The notes beneath the pieces are model-generated. The model did not search any database. It had not been told where the DNA came from and saw only the letters and a list, made by a program, of their open reading frames with translations. From positions 5,704,001-5,768,000 of the forward strand of contig JADJXK010000002.1 of the NCBI GenBank assembly GCA_016710325.1: a stretch of DNA of 64,000 nucleotides, in the 5' to 3' direction. Position numbers and translations under genes: made by a program. Source of the DNA: Candidatus Leptofilum proximum (lineage in GTDB: Bacteria; Chloroflexota; Anaerolineae; Promineifilales; Promineifilaceae). Within the stretch, counting starts at the first letter, position 1. Each line of letters starts with the position of its first letter. This document shows, one piece after another, positions 17,673 to 25,900 of the stretch.

Positions 17673-18074
17673 ATGGGGTATTCAGTTTTGGTGGTGGATG
17701 ATGATCCAATGAAACGGCAGCTGCTGCGTATGATTTTGGAGCGAGCTGGTTTTGGTGTAGCCGAAGCCGCCGACGGCGCCGAAGCGCTGCTGTCTCTTGA
17801 CAACAAGGTCCCAGATTTGATGACGCTGGATGTGATGATGCCGCACATGGATGGGTTTGCCGTCTGTGAGCACGTGCGCCAGAATCCTAAAACGGCCGAT
17901 CTGCCCATCATCATTGTCAGCGCCCGGGCCGACGGCGGTAGCATCCGCGAGGGCCTTGCCGCCGGGGCGGATCGCTACTTGCCGCAGCCCGTGATGCCCG
18001 ATAAACTGATAAAGACGGTGAATGAGCTCCTGCCACCAGCAGCGCCACCAGCAGCGCCGCCCGCAGCCAACTGA
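17673..18074 (+). CDS. Single-domain response regulator lacking the conserved lysine
   Basis: A 133-residue receiver domain (CheY-like) with the acidic pocket VVDDDP (Asp9-Asp11), phospho-acceptor Asp53 (LDVMMPHMDG) and Ser83. The almost invariant Lys of the K-P motif is Gln105 (YLPQPVMP). This should weaken activation by phosphorylation. A Pro/Ala tail (PPAAPPAAPPAA) follows the domain. ATG 17673 gives a start typical for receivers, and an in-frame ATG at 17641 would add 11 residues. There is no histidine kinase next to it, so it is an orphan. Confidence 0.85.
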   Translation: MGYSVLVVDDDPMKRQLLRMILERAGFGVAEAADGAEALLSLDNKVPDLMTLDVMMPHMDGFAVCEHVRQNPKTADLPIIIVSARADGGSIREGLAAGADRYLPQPVMPDKLIKTVNELLPPAAPPAAPPAAN

Positions 18075-18131
18075 CCTTTTGGTGGCACGGCCGTACCGGC
18101 CAAAATTGACAAACATTCACCGCACTCTTTT

Positions 18132-19007
18132 ATGCCTCAACACCGCTCACGCCTCTCACAAAAACCGCCAATTTTTAAGTTAATCAGTAACCATATGGAT
18201 GCCTGGCAGGTGGCGATGGTCATTGCCACGCTGCCGCTGCTCATTCATGGCGCGATTCGCTGGGAAACGGCCGTGCTCGCCCTGGCTATCGGTGTGGGTT
18301 ACTGGCTTGCCTTTGCCCTCAACGACTACTTTGACGCCCCGTTCGACCGGCTGGATAGCCAAAAAGCGCAGCGCAATTTTTTTGTACAGCAGCCAACGCC
18401 TGGTTGGCTGGTTGGCGCTTTTTCCCTGGCGCTGCTGGCGGTGGTTGCGGCGGCCTTTGCTCCGTTTGGCCTGGCAGGCTGGCTGCTGTGGCTGGTGAGC
18501 GGCCTGGTCGCCTGGGCCTACTCTGCGCCGCCGCTGCGCCTGAAAATGCGCCCCGGCCTTGACCTGCTCACCCACGCCTTGTTTGTACAGACCTTTCCCT
18601 ACGTGGTGTGCATGGTCCTTATTCGCGCCAGCTGGGGCTTGCTCGATTGGGTGCTGCTGGCCATTCTCTTCCTGGCTTCACTGACGGCCCAGCTGGAGCA
18701 GCAGGCGCGTGATTTTGTCGTGGACATGCAGGCGGGTAGCACTTTCACCACCTGGCTGGGGCAGGGACGTGTGGTGCGGGGGTTGAGGTGGATGACGGCC
18801 GTTTGCCTGCTCATTGCCCTGGTGTTTGTGCTAACCGGCACCATCCCCTGGTTTTTGCTGCCGTTTGGGCTGATTGGGCTGCCCGCCCTGCTGCACCGCT
18901 TCTGGCGCTCATCGGAAGTGCCCCGTTCGGAGCGGCTGGTGCTGCTCTCCACCACCGCTGGATTTTTGTACACCGGGGTGATATTCTGCTACTTTCTCCT
19001 CTCCTGA
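18132..19007 (+). CDS. UbiA-family prenyltransferase
   Basis: A 291-residue integral membrane protein with about eight or nine hydrophobic segments. The first Asp-rich motif NDYFDAPFD (Asn64-Asp72) and the second, RDFVVD (Asp194, Asp198), match the Mg-diphosphate-binding motifs of UbiA enzymes, which prenylate aromatic or other acceptors. YSAPPLRLK is also a typical family feature. The acceptor cannot be told from sequence, and menaquinone, tocopherol, haem O, chlorophyll or carotenoid-type roles are all open. The next gene, a nucleoside kinase, is 65 bases away and functionally unrelated. Confidence 0.8.
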   Translation: MPQHRSRLSQKPPIFKLISNHMDAWQVAMVIATLPLLIHGAIRWETAVLALAIGVGYWLAFALNDYFDAPFDRLDSQKAQRNFFVQQPTPGWLVGAFSLALLAVVAAAFAPFGLAGWLLWLVSGLVAWAYSAPPLRLKMRPGLDLLTHALFVQTFPYVVCMVLIRASWGLLDWVLLAILFLASLTAQLEQQARDFVVDMQAGSTFTTWLGQGRVVRGLRWMTAVCLLIALVFVLTGTIPWFLLPFGLIGLPALLHRFWRSSEVPRSERLVLLSTTAGFLYTGVIFCYFLLS

Positions 19008-19072
19008 AAACGAGTAAAATCCCTGCAAAACAGGCTGGACGAGAGACGGCCGTACCTAAAAGGACTCATCAA

Positions 19073-19708
19073 ATGCCAAAATATTTTATCACCATTGCGG
19101 GCAACATCGGCGTGGGCAAGTCCACCCTGGTGGACCTGCTGGCCAGGCGCACCGGTTGGGAACCGGTCTACGAGGCCGTGGCCGAAAACCCGTACCTGGC
19201 CGACTTTTACCAGGACATGACCCGCTGGAGCTTTCATTCGCAGGTGTTTTTCTTGTCGCGGCGGTTACAACAGCACCATTACCTGCTGCAGCGGCAAAAC
19301 GCCATTATCCAGGACCGCAGCGTCTACGAAGACGCCGAGATTTTTGCCCGCAACCTGTTTGTGCAGGGCAACATGAGCGAGCGGGACTGGGCCTGCTACT
19401 TCGATTTGTACCAGACGCTGGCCACGGTTTTGACGCCGCCACACCTGGTCATCTACCTCAAAGCCTCTGTGCCGACGCTGCGCCAGCGCATCATCCAGCG
19501 CGGCCGCGACTACGAACAGCAAATTGCCGACGCCTACCTGGGGCAGTTGAACGAGTTATACGATGAGTGGGCGGCCAACTTTTCGCGCAGCGCCGTGCTG
19601 ACAATTGACACCAACAATCTGAATTACGTCCGTTATGAAGAGCATCTGGACCAGATCTGGCAAAAAATAGATGAGCGGCTGCAAGGTCGGGATTACCTGG
19701 CGCTGTAG
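19073..19708 (+). CDS. Deoxynucleoside kinase (dGK/dAK type)
   Basis: A 211-residue cytosolic P-loop kinase that phosphorylates deoxynucleosides in the salvage pathway. The P-loop is GNIGVGKST (about residues 10-18). QDRSVYEDAEIFA holds the DRS motif typical of the deoxyadenosine/deoxyguanosine kinase family, and RGRDYEQQI is the lid arginine region. Substrate preference is not certain. The start ATG 19073 follows AAAAGGA. Confidence 0.85.
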   Translation: MPKYFITIAGNIGVGKSTLVDLLARRTGWEPVYEAVAENPYLADFYQDMTRWSFHSQVFFLSRRLQQHHYLLQRQNAIIQDRSVYEDAEIFARNLFVQGNMSERDWACYFDLYQTLATVLTPPHLVIYLKASVPTLRQRIIQRGRDYEQQIADAYLGQLNELYDEWAANFSRSAVLTIDTNNLNYVRYEEHLDQIWQKIDERLQGRDYLAL

Positions 19709-19820
19709 GACGAATTCGCAATTCGCGTAATCATTTGCTATTTTGGCCCGAACAGGTAAACTTGTGGATGGTGTAACGGTCGTTACGCCACATAAACAGT
19801 AATAGCTGAAATTAACCCAA

Positions 19821-19831
19821 AAGGGGGTGAG
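19821..19831 (+). promoter_or_regulatory. Extended Shine-Dalgarno of rpsU that decides the start
   Basis: AAGGGGGTGAG matches the extended anti-SD partner AAGGAGGTGA with one mismatch. The only near-cognate in-frame start upstream (GTG 19827) lies inside this site, so the start is more likely the CTG at 19836. Confidence 0.6.
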
Positions 19832-19835
19832 AACA

Positions 19836-20027
19836 CTGCCAAAAGTTGAATTACGTTCCAACGAATCGCAAGAGCAACTGCTGCGCCGTTTTAACAAAGC
19901 GGTCATCAAGAGCAAAGTTCTGGCAGACGTGCGTCGTAAACGCTGGTTCGTTTCCAAAAGCGAATTAGAACGCATCGAGAAGAAGAAGGCGATTCGTCGT
20001 CAGCGCAAAGCACAGCGCACGCCGTAG
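19836..20027 (+). CDS. rpsU: Small ribosomal subunit protein bS21
   Basis: A 63-residue, very basic protein reading MPKVELRSNESQEQLLRRF from the CTG at 19836, the usual beginning of bS21. It assembles into the 30S subunit near the anti-SD end of 16S rRNA. A GTG at 19827 would add three residues but sits within the ribosome-binding site. No ATG is available in frame, so a CTG start (or the GTG) must be used. Two terminators follow. Confidence 0.88.
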   Translation: MPKVELRSNESQEQLLRRFNKAVIKSKVLADVRRKRWFVSKSELERIEKKKAIRRQRKAQRTP

Positions 20028-20061
20028 TCTTTGTGGTCTGACAGACACCCCTAAAAAACGG

Positions 20062-20091
20062 AAGCCCCTTGATTTGTTCAGGGGGCTTTTT
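20062..20091 (+). terminator. rpsU terminator
   Basis: AAGCCCCTTGA pairs imperfectly with TCAGGGGGCTT and is followed by TTTTG. It lies 35 bases after the rpsU stop. Confidence 0.8.
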
Positions 20092-20119
20092 GTTTGCCAG
20101 GATAGTGCGGGAAAAAGCG

Positions 20120-20143
20120 AAAACCCCCGAGGCCGGGGGTTTT
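20120..20143. terminator. Bidirectional terminator
   Basis: AAAACCCCCGA-GGCCGGGGGTTTT is a perfect stem with A-run and T-run on opposite sides, able to stop transcription on both strands. It lies between the convergent rpsU and sugar-transferase genes. Confidence 0.85.
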
Positions 20144-20210
20144 CTAGTTGGGGGAGGAATCAGGGAATTGGGATGCGTTTTCTTTTCAAAAGTTATTTGT
20201 AAACGCATCC

Positions 20211-20906
20211 TTAGTAAGCGCCATCACCTTTCATTACGGCGGGGATGGTTTTGAGCAAAATTTTGATGTCCATAAAGATGGACCAATTGTCGATGTACTG
20301 CATATCCAGGTTCACCCGTTCGTCGTAGGAGGTGTTGGAACGGCCGCTTACCTGCCACAGACCAGTCAGGCCGGGCATGACGGTGAGCAGCGTCTGGCCC
20401 CACTGACCGTACTTGGTGATTTCATCCGGGGCAATAATCCGGGGACCAATTACGGACATGTCTTGAGCCAGGACGTTGAACAGCTGGGGCAGCTCATCCA
20501 GGCTAAACTTGCGCAGGAAGGTGCCAACCCGGGTAACGCGGGGATCGCACTTGAGCTTGTAGTTCTGCTGTAGTTCCATCTTCAGCTTGGGATGCTGGGC
20601 CAGGATTTCGTCCCCGTTGATGTACATGGTGCGGAACTTAAAGGCATCGAAGATACGGCCGTCACGACCCAAAACGCGCCGCCGATGAATAACCGGGCCG
20701 GGAGAATCCAGCTTTACGGCCAGGGCCAAAATCACAAACAGCGGCCAGATCAGCATGAGCGTCGGGATGACGATGGCAAAATCCAGCAGCGCTTTGAGCC
20801 GACGGTTTGCTTGTTGGGCGTTTTGTTGAGTTTGGGGAAGCCGGGCAATGGTGGCAGTTTTACTGTTGCTTCGCGGTAAAGATGTCTTGGTTGCTACAGG
20901 TGTCAT
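20211..20906 (-). CDS. Bacterial sugar transferase (polyprenyl-phosphate glycosyl-1-phosphate transferase)
   Basis: A 231-residue membrane-bound initiating transferase of exopolysaccharide or glycan synthesis that moves a sugar-1-phosphate onto undecaprenyl phosphate. After a 40-residue polar N-terminus comes RRLKALLDFAIVIPT with the membrane segment. Next are the family motifs DSPGPVIHRRRVLGRDG, FDAFKFRTM, KFSLDELPQLFNVL, MSVIGPR and PGLTGLWQVSGRS. This is the short, PglC/WecP-like catalytic unit without the CoA-binding-like N-terminal half. The ATG at 20906 is chosen. A longer start at 20975 would add 23 residues of unlikely sequence. No other glycan genes lie nearby. Confidence 0.88.
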   Translation of the reverse strand: MTPVATKTSLPRSNSKTATIARLPQTQQNAQQANRRLKALLDFAIVIPTLMLIWPLFVILALAVKLDSPGPVIHRRRVLGRDGRIFDAFKFRTMYINGDEILAQHPKLKMELQQNYKLKCDPRVTRVGTFLRKFSLDELPQLFNVLAQDMSVIGPRIIAPDEITKYGQWGQTLLTVMPGLTGLWQVSGRSNTSYDERVNLDMQYIDNWSIFMDIKILLKTIPAVMKGDGAY

Positions 20907-21200
20907 TCGTTTTTTCCCGGTTAAGTAGATAGTTTTACATCGAGTTGCGTTACAATTTTTAGTGTAGGAGCCCATCCTTACAGCGTGTCTTATCTTTTCG
21001 ATGCGCCTTAACTGGTTGACCAGCCCGTACGAATCAGTGATTTTTTAGCGAAAGATGCCTTTTTGGGCGCTATCCGGTAAGATAGGCAAAACAGCGTCTG
21101 TTCCAACGCTGCCGTCCTGTTCTTGAATTCCTGGCATGTGGTGTGCCAGAAAAATCCGTCCTTGCTTCCGCCGCAGATACAAATTTTAGGAGAGAGGAGA

Positions 21201-22178
21201 ATGAAGCTGCGATTGTTCACTGTTCCCTTGATGTTATTGTTTGCCGGGTTATTTTTGCTCTCGTGCAGTGACCCTGATCCCACACCCACGCCGTTGCCCA
21301 CCGTAACACCGCTGCCCGATGTGGTTGAAGAACCAACGGCAACCCCTGTGCCCGAGCCCACCGACGAAGACGAAGACCAGGAGGGTGATGGCAGCGGCGA
21401 AGTCCCTGCCGACGAGGGAGAGGACGAGGGTGAGCAGCCGTCTGAAGAGACGCCTGGGGAGGAAGAGCCGGGAGATACGGCCGTTCCCGCCCCCGGTTCC
21501 ACGGTGCAGCACCAGGTACAGGTGGGTGAATGGCTGATGCAGATTGCCCGCTGTTACGGCGCTGATTATGCCGCCGTGCGCCGGGCCAATCCGCAAATTT
21601 ACTGGCCCAACGTGATCTACCCTGGCATGATGGTGACGCTGCCCAACGTGGGCAGCGTGGGGGAAATTAAAGGCTCACCTTGCGTGGCGTCGTATGTCGT
21701 AGAGGCCGGAGATACCTGGGCTGGTCTGGCGGCGCGTTTTGGCACCACTGCTTTTATCCTGCAGAGTGCCAATCCAGGGCCGCTGTGGGTGGGTAATCAC
21801 CTCATTGTGCCGGCACATAACCCGCAGGTGGTTGAAGCAGCCAGCCAAACGGCCGCTGCCGAACCAGCGCCGCAGACAGTCCAGACAGCCGCCGAACCGA
21901 GCCGCATCCAGTTTGCCGCCGGGGAAACGTCGGCCACGGTTCCGGGAAACGTGCCCGCCAACGGCGAAACGACCTACGTTTTCACGGCCAATGAGGGGCA
22001 GCAATATTCTGTCTCCCTGGCGCCGACCCAGGATGACGTGATGCTCACGGTGGAAAATCCAGAGCAGACCCTGCCTGCGGAAGGGGTGCTGCCTGCTTCC
22101 GGGGATTACGTCATTCGCGTGCGTGGCGGGGAAGTGGACGCTGCCTACTCACTGGAGCTAACGGTTACCAATCCGTAG
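21201..22178 (+). CDS. LysM-domain lipoprotein
   Basis: A 325-residue predicted lipoprotein. The signal segment ends LFLLSC, giving a lipobox. A Thr-Pro and then Glu/Asp-rich linker (residues about 25-95) leads to a first LysM-like domain (about 100-150: VQVGEWLMQIARCYGAD) and a second (about 160-205: VVEAGDTWAGLAARFG). A C-terminal domain (about 235-325) resembles a PPC-like sandwich (GNVPANGETTYVFTANEGQ). It probably tethers to the membrane and binds peptidoglycan or another glycan. The ATG 21201 follows GGAGAGAGGAGA. Confidence 0.85.
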   Translation: MKLRLFTVPLMLLFAGLFLLSCSDPDPTPTPLPTVTPLPDVVEEPTATPVPEPTDEDEDQEGDGSGEVPADEGEDEGEQPSEETPGEEEPGDTAVPAPGSTVQHQVQVGEWLMQIARCYGADYAAVRRANPQIYWPNVIYPGMMVTLPNVGSVGEIKGSPCVASYVVEAGDTWAGLAARFGTTAFILQSANPGPLWVGNHLIVPAHNPQVVEAASQTAAAEPAPQTVQTAAEPSRIQFAAGETSATVPGNVPANGETTYVFTANEGQQYSVSLAPTQDDVMLTVENPEQTLPAEGVLPASGDYVIRVRGGEVDAAYSLELTVTNP

Positions 22179-22241
22179 ACAGAACGGCCGTTTTTACCTA
22201 CCCAAAAATTTATTAGCTCCTGGGGATTTGGTTGGGTTTGG

Positions 22242-22290
22242 CGTGAAACGTGAAACGTGAGCGGAGAGCCATCACGTTTCACACATCACG
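22242..22290. repeat. GTGAAACGTGA-family palindromic array, copy 1
   Basis: Tandem GTGAAACGTGAAACGTGA words face TCACGTTTCACACATCACG. Downstream sequence GTTAACCC and CCCAAAGAGCCATA is shared with the second copy (59564-59655), so the conserved unit is longer than the hairpin and reaches about 22325, the end of the next gene. Confidence 0.8.
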
Positions 22291-22324
22291 GCTTGTTAAC
22301 CCACTGAGCTCCCAAAGAGCCATA

Positions 22325-22849
22325 TCATTCCCCGCTTTCCAAAAACGCCGCCAGTTCGGCGGCGACCTGCTCGCCTTCCAGCGGGCCGCTCCAACGCATC
22401 ACTTCTTCACCGGCGGCGTTGAGCAGCACATAGGTGGAGCGATTGCGAATGCCATAGGCATCCATCGCCTGCCGCGCGTCGGGGAAGTCCACGTTGAGCA
22501 CAAAAAACTCAATCTCGTCGCCAAAATCCTGTTCCAGCCTATGCACGATAGGCGCATTCGCGCGTCAGGTGGGTCACCAGCTGGCGTAGGCGTTCAAAAA
22601 CTGCGGCCGTCCCGTCTGCCCGATGAGGTCTAAGTCGTTGGGGTTGGTTGTGTTGGTGGTTGGCTCGGTTGGTACGGCCGTTGTTGTCGCCGCAGCCATC
22701 GTTGTCGCCGTAGCCATTGCCGTTGCCGGTAGCTGCGTGGGGCTGGGGATGGCTTCCGGCGCCCGGCTGCTGCAGGCGGCCAGGAAAACGGCCGTACTGG
22801 CCCAAAATAGCCAAAAAATCCAGATTCGTTTCACACTTTGCTCCTTCAA
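22325..22849 (-). CDS. Thioredoxin-like lipoprotein with two in-frame UGA codons (putative Sec-x-x-Sec selenoprotein)
   Basis: Read with both UGA codons translated, this is a 174-residue protein. It has a signal peptide with lipobox (VFLAAC), a Thr/Pro-rich linker and a thioredoxin-fold domain from about residue 75. The active-site region reads AYASW-UGA-PT-UGA-RANAPIVHRLE. The two UGA codons (22574-22576 and 22565-22567, residues 92 and 95) fall exactly where the redox cysteines of a WCPTCR motif belong. The same frame continues through a normal thioredoxin-like C-terminus (IEFFVLNVDFPDARQAMDAY, STYVLLNAAGE). TGG is used for Trp and TGA as stop in other genes here, so recoding to Trp is unlikely. 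A hairpin fitting a bacterial SECIS lies just downstream. The alternative is an inactivated gene or error. It would act outside the membrane as a TlpA-like reductase or oxidase. Confidence 0.7.
22537..22553 (-). promoter_or_regulatory. Putative bacterial SECIS hairpin
   Basis: On the minus strand GCCTAT-CGTGC-ATAGGC forms a 6-bp stem with a 5-base loop whose second base is G. The loop starts 17 bases after the second UGA and 26 after the first. As I recall the published bacterial SECIS model, it needs a stem of at least 4 bp, a G in the first two loop positions and 16-37 bases from UGA. Both UGA codons fit with one element. Confidence 0.55.
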
Positions 22850-22901
22850 GATAGTTTGATTCGATTATAGGTTAGTTGCGGCAGAAAACCCCAGGATTTT
22901 T

Positions 22902-25900
22902 TCAGGCAAGGTGCTGCAGGAGGGCGACGGCCGTTTGCCAAGGATCTTGTCGCTGCGCTGTGGCTTTGAGGGCGGCGCGCTGAGCTGAAGGAAGGAGTTG
23001 TATAGCTGCTGCCACCGGCTGCCGCAGCACCGCATCAAACCAGCGGGAGGCCTGGACCAGCGGGAAGGTTTCCACCAGGGCGAGCAGTCTGGTAGCGTCT
23101 GCCAAGGCTTCGGCATGAACTTGTAAACGCGCCGCGGCGGCCAGCCCGTAAAGCAGCAGCAGCCACTGCCGCGTGTCCAGCGCTTCTTGCAAAACCTCAC
23201 AAGCTTGCAGCCAGCCTTCTTCGACCAGATTCACGTGGGCGGCGGTGAGGGCTGCGATGCCCCGTGTTTCACCCAGGTCGGGGAAGTTGGGGCGGCTGCC
23301 GCGCTGCCGGAAGGTTATGACCAGCTGTTGCAGGGTGGATTGGCGTTCGAGTAACGGCCGTTCCTCCACCGCCAGCAGCCCTAGTTGCAGTGATCCGGCA
23401 TCAATCCGCGTTGGCGCAACGGCCGCCCAACGGGCCGCCTGTTGGTAATCTCCCAGGTGCAGCCAGGCCAGCCCCAGCGGATTGGCCCAGCGCTGCTCAT
23501 TGCGCGCCCGGTTTTTGTCGCCGCTTTGGGCAGCCTGAAGCAAATCGTGCTGCGCATCAGCCAGTCGGCCCGCCAGCAGGTTGTTCCAGCCCATAAACCC
23601 CAGGCTGTCCGCCACTGTGGTGACTACTTGCTGCTGCTGGCCGGTGGCCAGCGCCCGGCGGAAAAAGTGTTCAGCGCGAGCAAAATTTTTCTGCCACAGG
23701 CTGTGGAATCCCAGCATGTGCAGATTGTCTTTCAGCATCACATGATCCTGAGAACCTTCTGTGGTCAGCGCCAGACTCTCTTGCAGCGCAGCTTCGGCTT
23801 CAACAAAACGGCCGCCGCGCAGCAGCACAATGCCCAGTGAGTGCAGCGCATGGGCAACCAGTTCTGTATCGCCCAGCGCCTGGCTCTTTTCCAGGGCCTG
23901 TTGCACCAGCTTTTCCGCCTCTTTGAGCTTAAGCTGGCGGACCGACTGCATGGCGAGGCGAAACAAAGAAAAGGTCATGCCGCGTTGGTCGCCGAGTTTC
24001 TCTTGCAGCGCCAGCATTTGTTGGGTGATTTGTGCCATTCGCGCCCAATCGTGTCGCCGCCCCACCACGTCGCCGAGCCAGACCAGAGAGAGGACTTCTT
24101 GCCAGGTTTCACCCAATTCATGAAACAGCCGGATGCTTTCTTCATAGGCAGCTTCGGCACGGTCCAGATCGTTTTTGCGCCACTGTTTTGCCTGTTCGCG
24201 GCGTAGGAAGGCCCGTTCAAAGCGGACCTCGGCAGGTGGTAGGCTGGGCTGTTCCAGGACAGCGGCGGCTGCGGCCAGAGCGGCCTGGTGTTGGTCCAAC
24301 TGGCCAATCTCATAATGATGCAGGGCCAACCAGGTGAGCAGCAAGGCTTGCAGCCGTTGGGCAGCGGCCGTTGCGTTGGGCTGTGTGACTTCCAGGGCGG
24401 CGCGCAGAGCCTCCAGTGCGTCGAGGTGATTGCCCCGCCAGAGGCAGAAGTGGTTAAACGGCTCGGCGGCAGCGGTCAGCCAGTCGATTTGTTGAGCGGC
24501 GCAGGCGTGGAACCACGCCCGGCGGATATTTTGCCAGTCAGCGATGAGGGCAGCGGCCGTTTCTTGCTGGGCACCGCCGTGAAGGTTTGGCAGCTGGCGG
24601 CCCAGCCAGATGCAGTAGTGACGGGCTAACGCCAACTGGTCCCTGGCGGCTGCTTCATTGGAGAGCATTTCCCGGCCAAACTGTTGGAGCAGGGCATGGA
24701 GGGAATAGCGCCGGGCACTTTTGTCGAACTGGAGCAGGGATTTTTTGACCAGTTGAGCCAGCAGCGGGCGCGAGGCGGTCAAGGCGCCTTGGGCGGCATC
24801 AAACGTAAAGCCATTTTGGAACAGGGCCAGCCGCGGCCAAAGTGCCTGCTCGGCTGGAGTTAGGCGCTGCCAGGTGGTGTTGAAGACGGCGCGCAGGCTG
24901 TGTTGGCGGCCTGGCCGGTCGGTGCTGAGCGCTTGCAGAAAGTCCACGTTTTGCTCAACTTCAGCCACCATGTCGCCGAGGGAAAGCGTGTCGGCCCAGG
25001 CCCCGGCCAGTTCCAGGGCCAGGGGCATGCCCATCAACCAGCGGCAAAGCTGGCGCAGGGCTGGCGCATCGGCTGGGGTGAGGCTGAAGGCAGGTTGAAT
25101 GCGGCGGGCGGCCTGCTGGAAGAGTTGGGCGGCGGGGGCGTTGAGGGCCACGGCCGTTTCTGGCGGCAGCGTTAAACCTTCCAGCGGCAAAACCGATTCA
25201 CCCGCTATATCCAGCGGTTCGCGCGAGGTAATCAGCAGTTTCAGGTCAGCAGTGTTTTCCAGGAGCGTTTGCACAAAAGCTCGCCCGCCCTGCTCCAGTA
25301 AATGCTCCAGGTTATCCAGAATTAGCAGCAACTTTTTGGTCTGTAATACGGCCGTAATCTGGTGTAGGAGCGGCTGGTCCTCTTCGGGTTTGAGCGGGAT
25401 TTTCAGCACCTCGGCCAGCGTGGCGGCGAGTTGGTTGGGGCTGTCCAACGCGGCGAGCGGCAGAAAGAACAGGCCATCGGGAAACTTTTCGGCGTAATTC
25501 GTGAGCAGCTGAACGGCCGTCACCAAAGCCAGCCGTGTTTTGCCCATGCCACCAACGCCCGTGAGCGTCAGCAGTCGGCTTGTTGGTGTTTGTAGATGGT
25601 TTATTACCGTGCCTTGCTCTGCCAGGCGGCCAAAAAAGGAAAAAGGGGTGAACTGCAAATTGTGCGGGATTTGCGCCGCGCTGGGAACGGCTACAGTTTG
25701 GCTGGGGCTGACGGCCGTTTGTGGTTTGCCCAACGGCGCGCTGAACTGGCCTGCCTCAATTTGTGTTGCTAACAACTGTGTGGTCTCTTCTGGTTCTAGT
25801 CCCAGTTCCACCGCCAGCAGCTCACGGCACGTTTCGTACTGCTGCAGGGCGGCGCTGCGCTGGCCGGAAAGCGCCTGGGCCTGCATGAGTGACCGGTGGC

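Noticed and set aside
22325..22849. Reading UGA as tryptophan (alternative genetic code)
   Set aside because: TGA is a normal stop in other genes of the window (sbcC, cimA) and TGG is freely used for Trp. Only this gene has internal TGA, and only at the two Cys sites.
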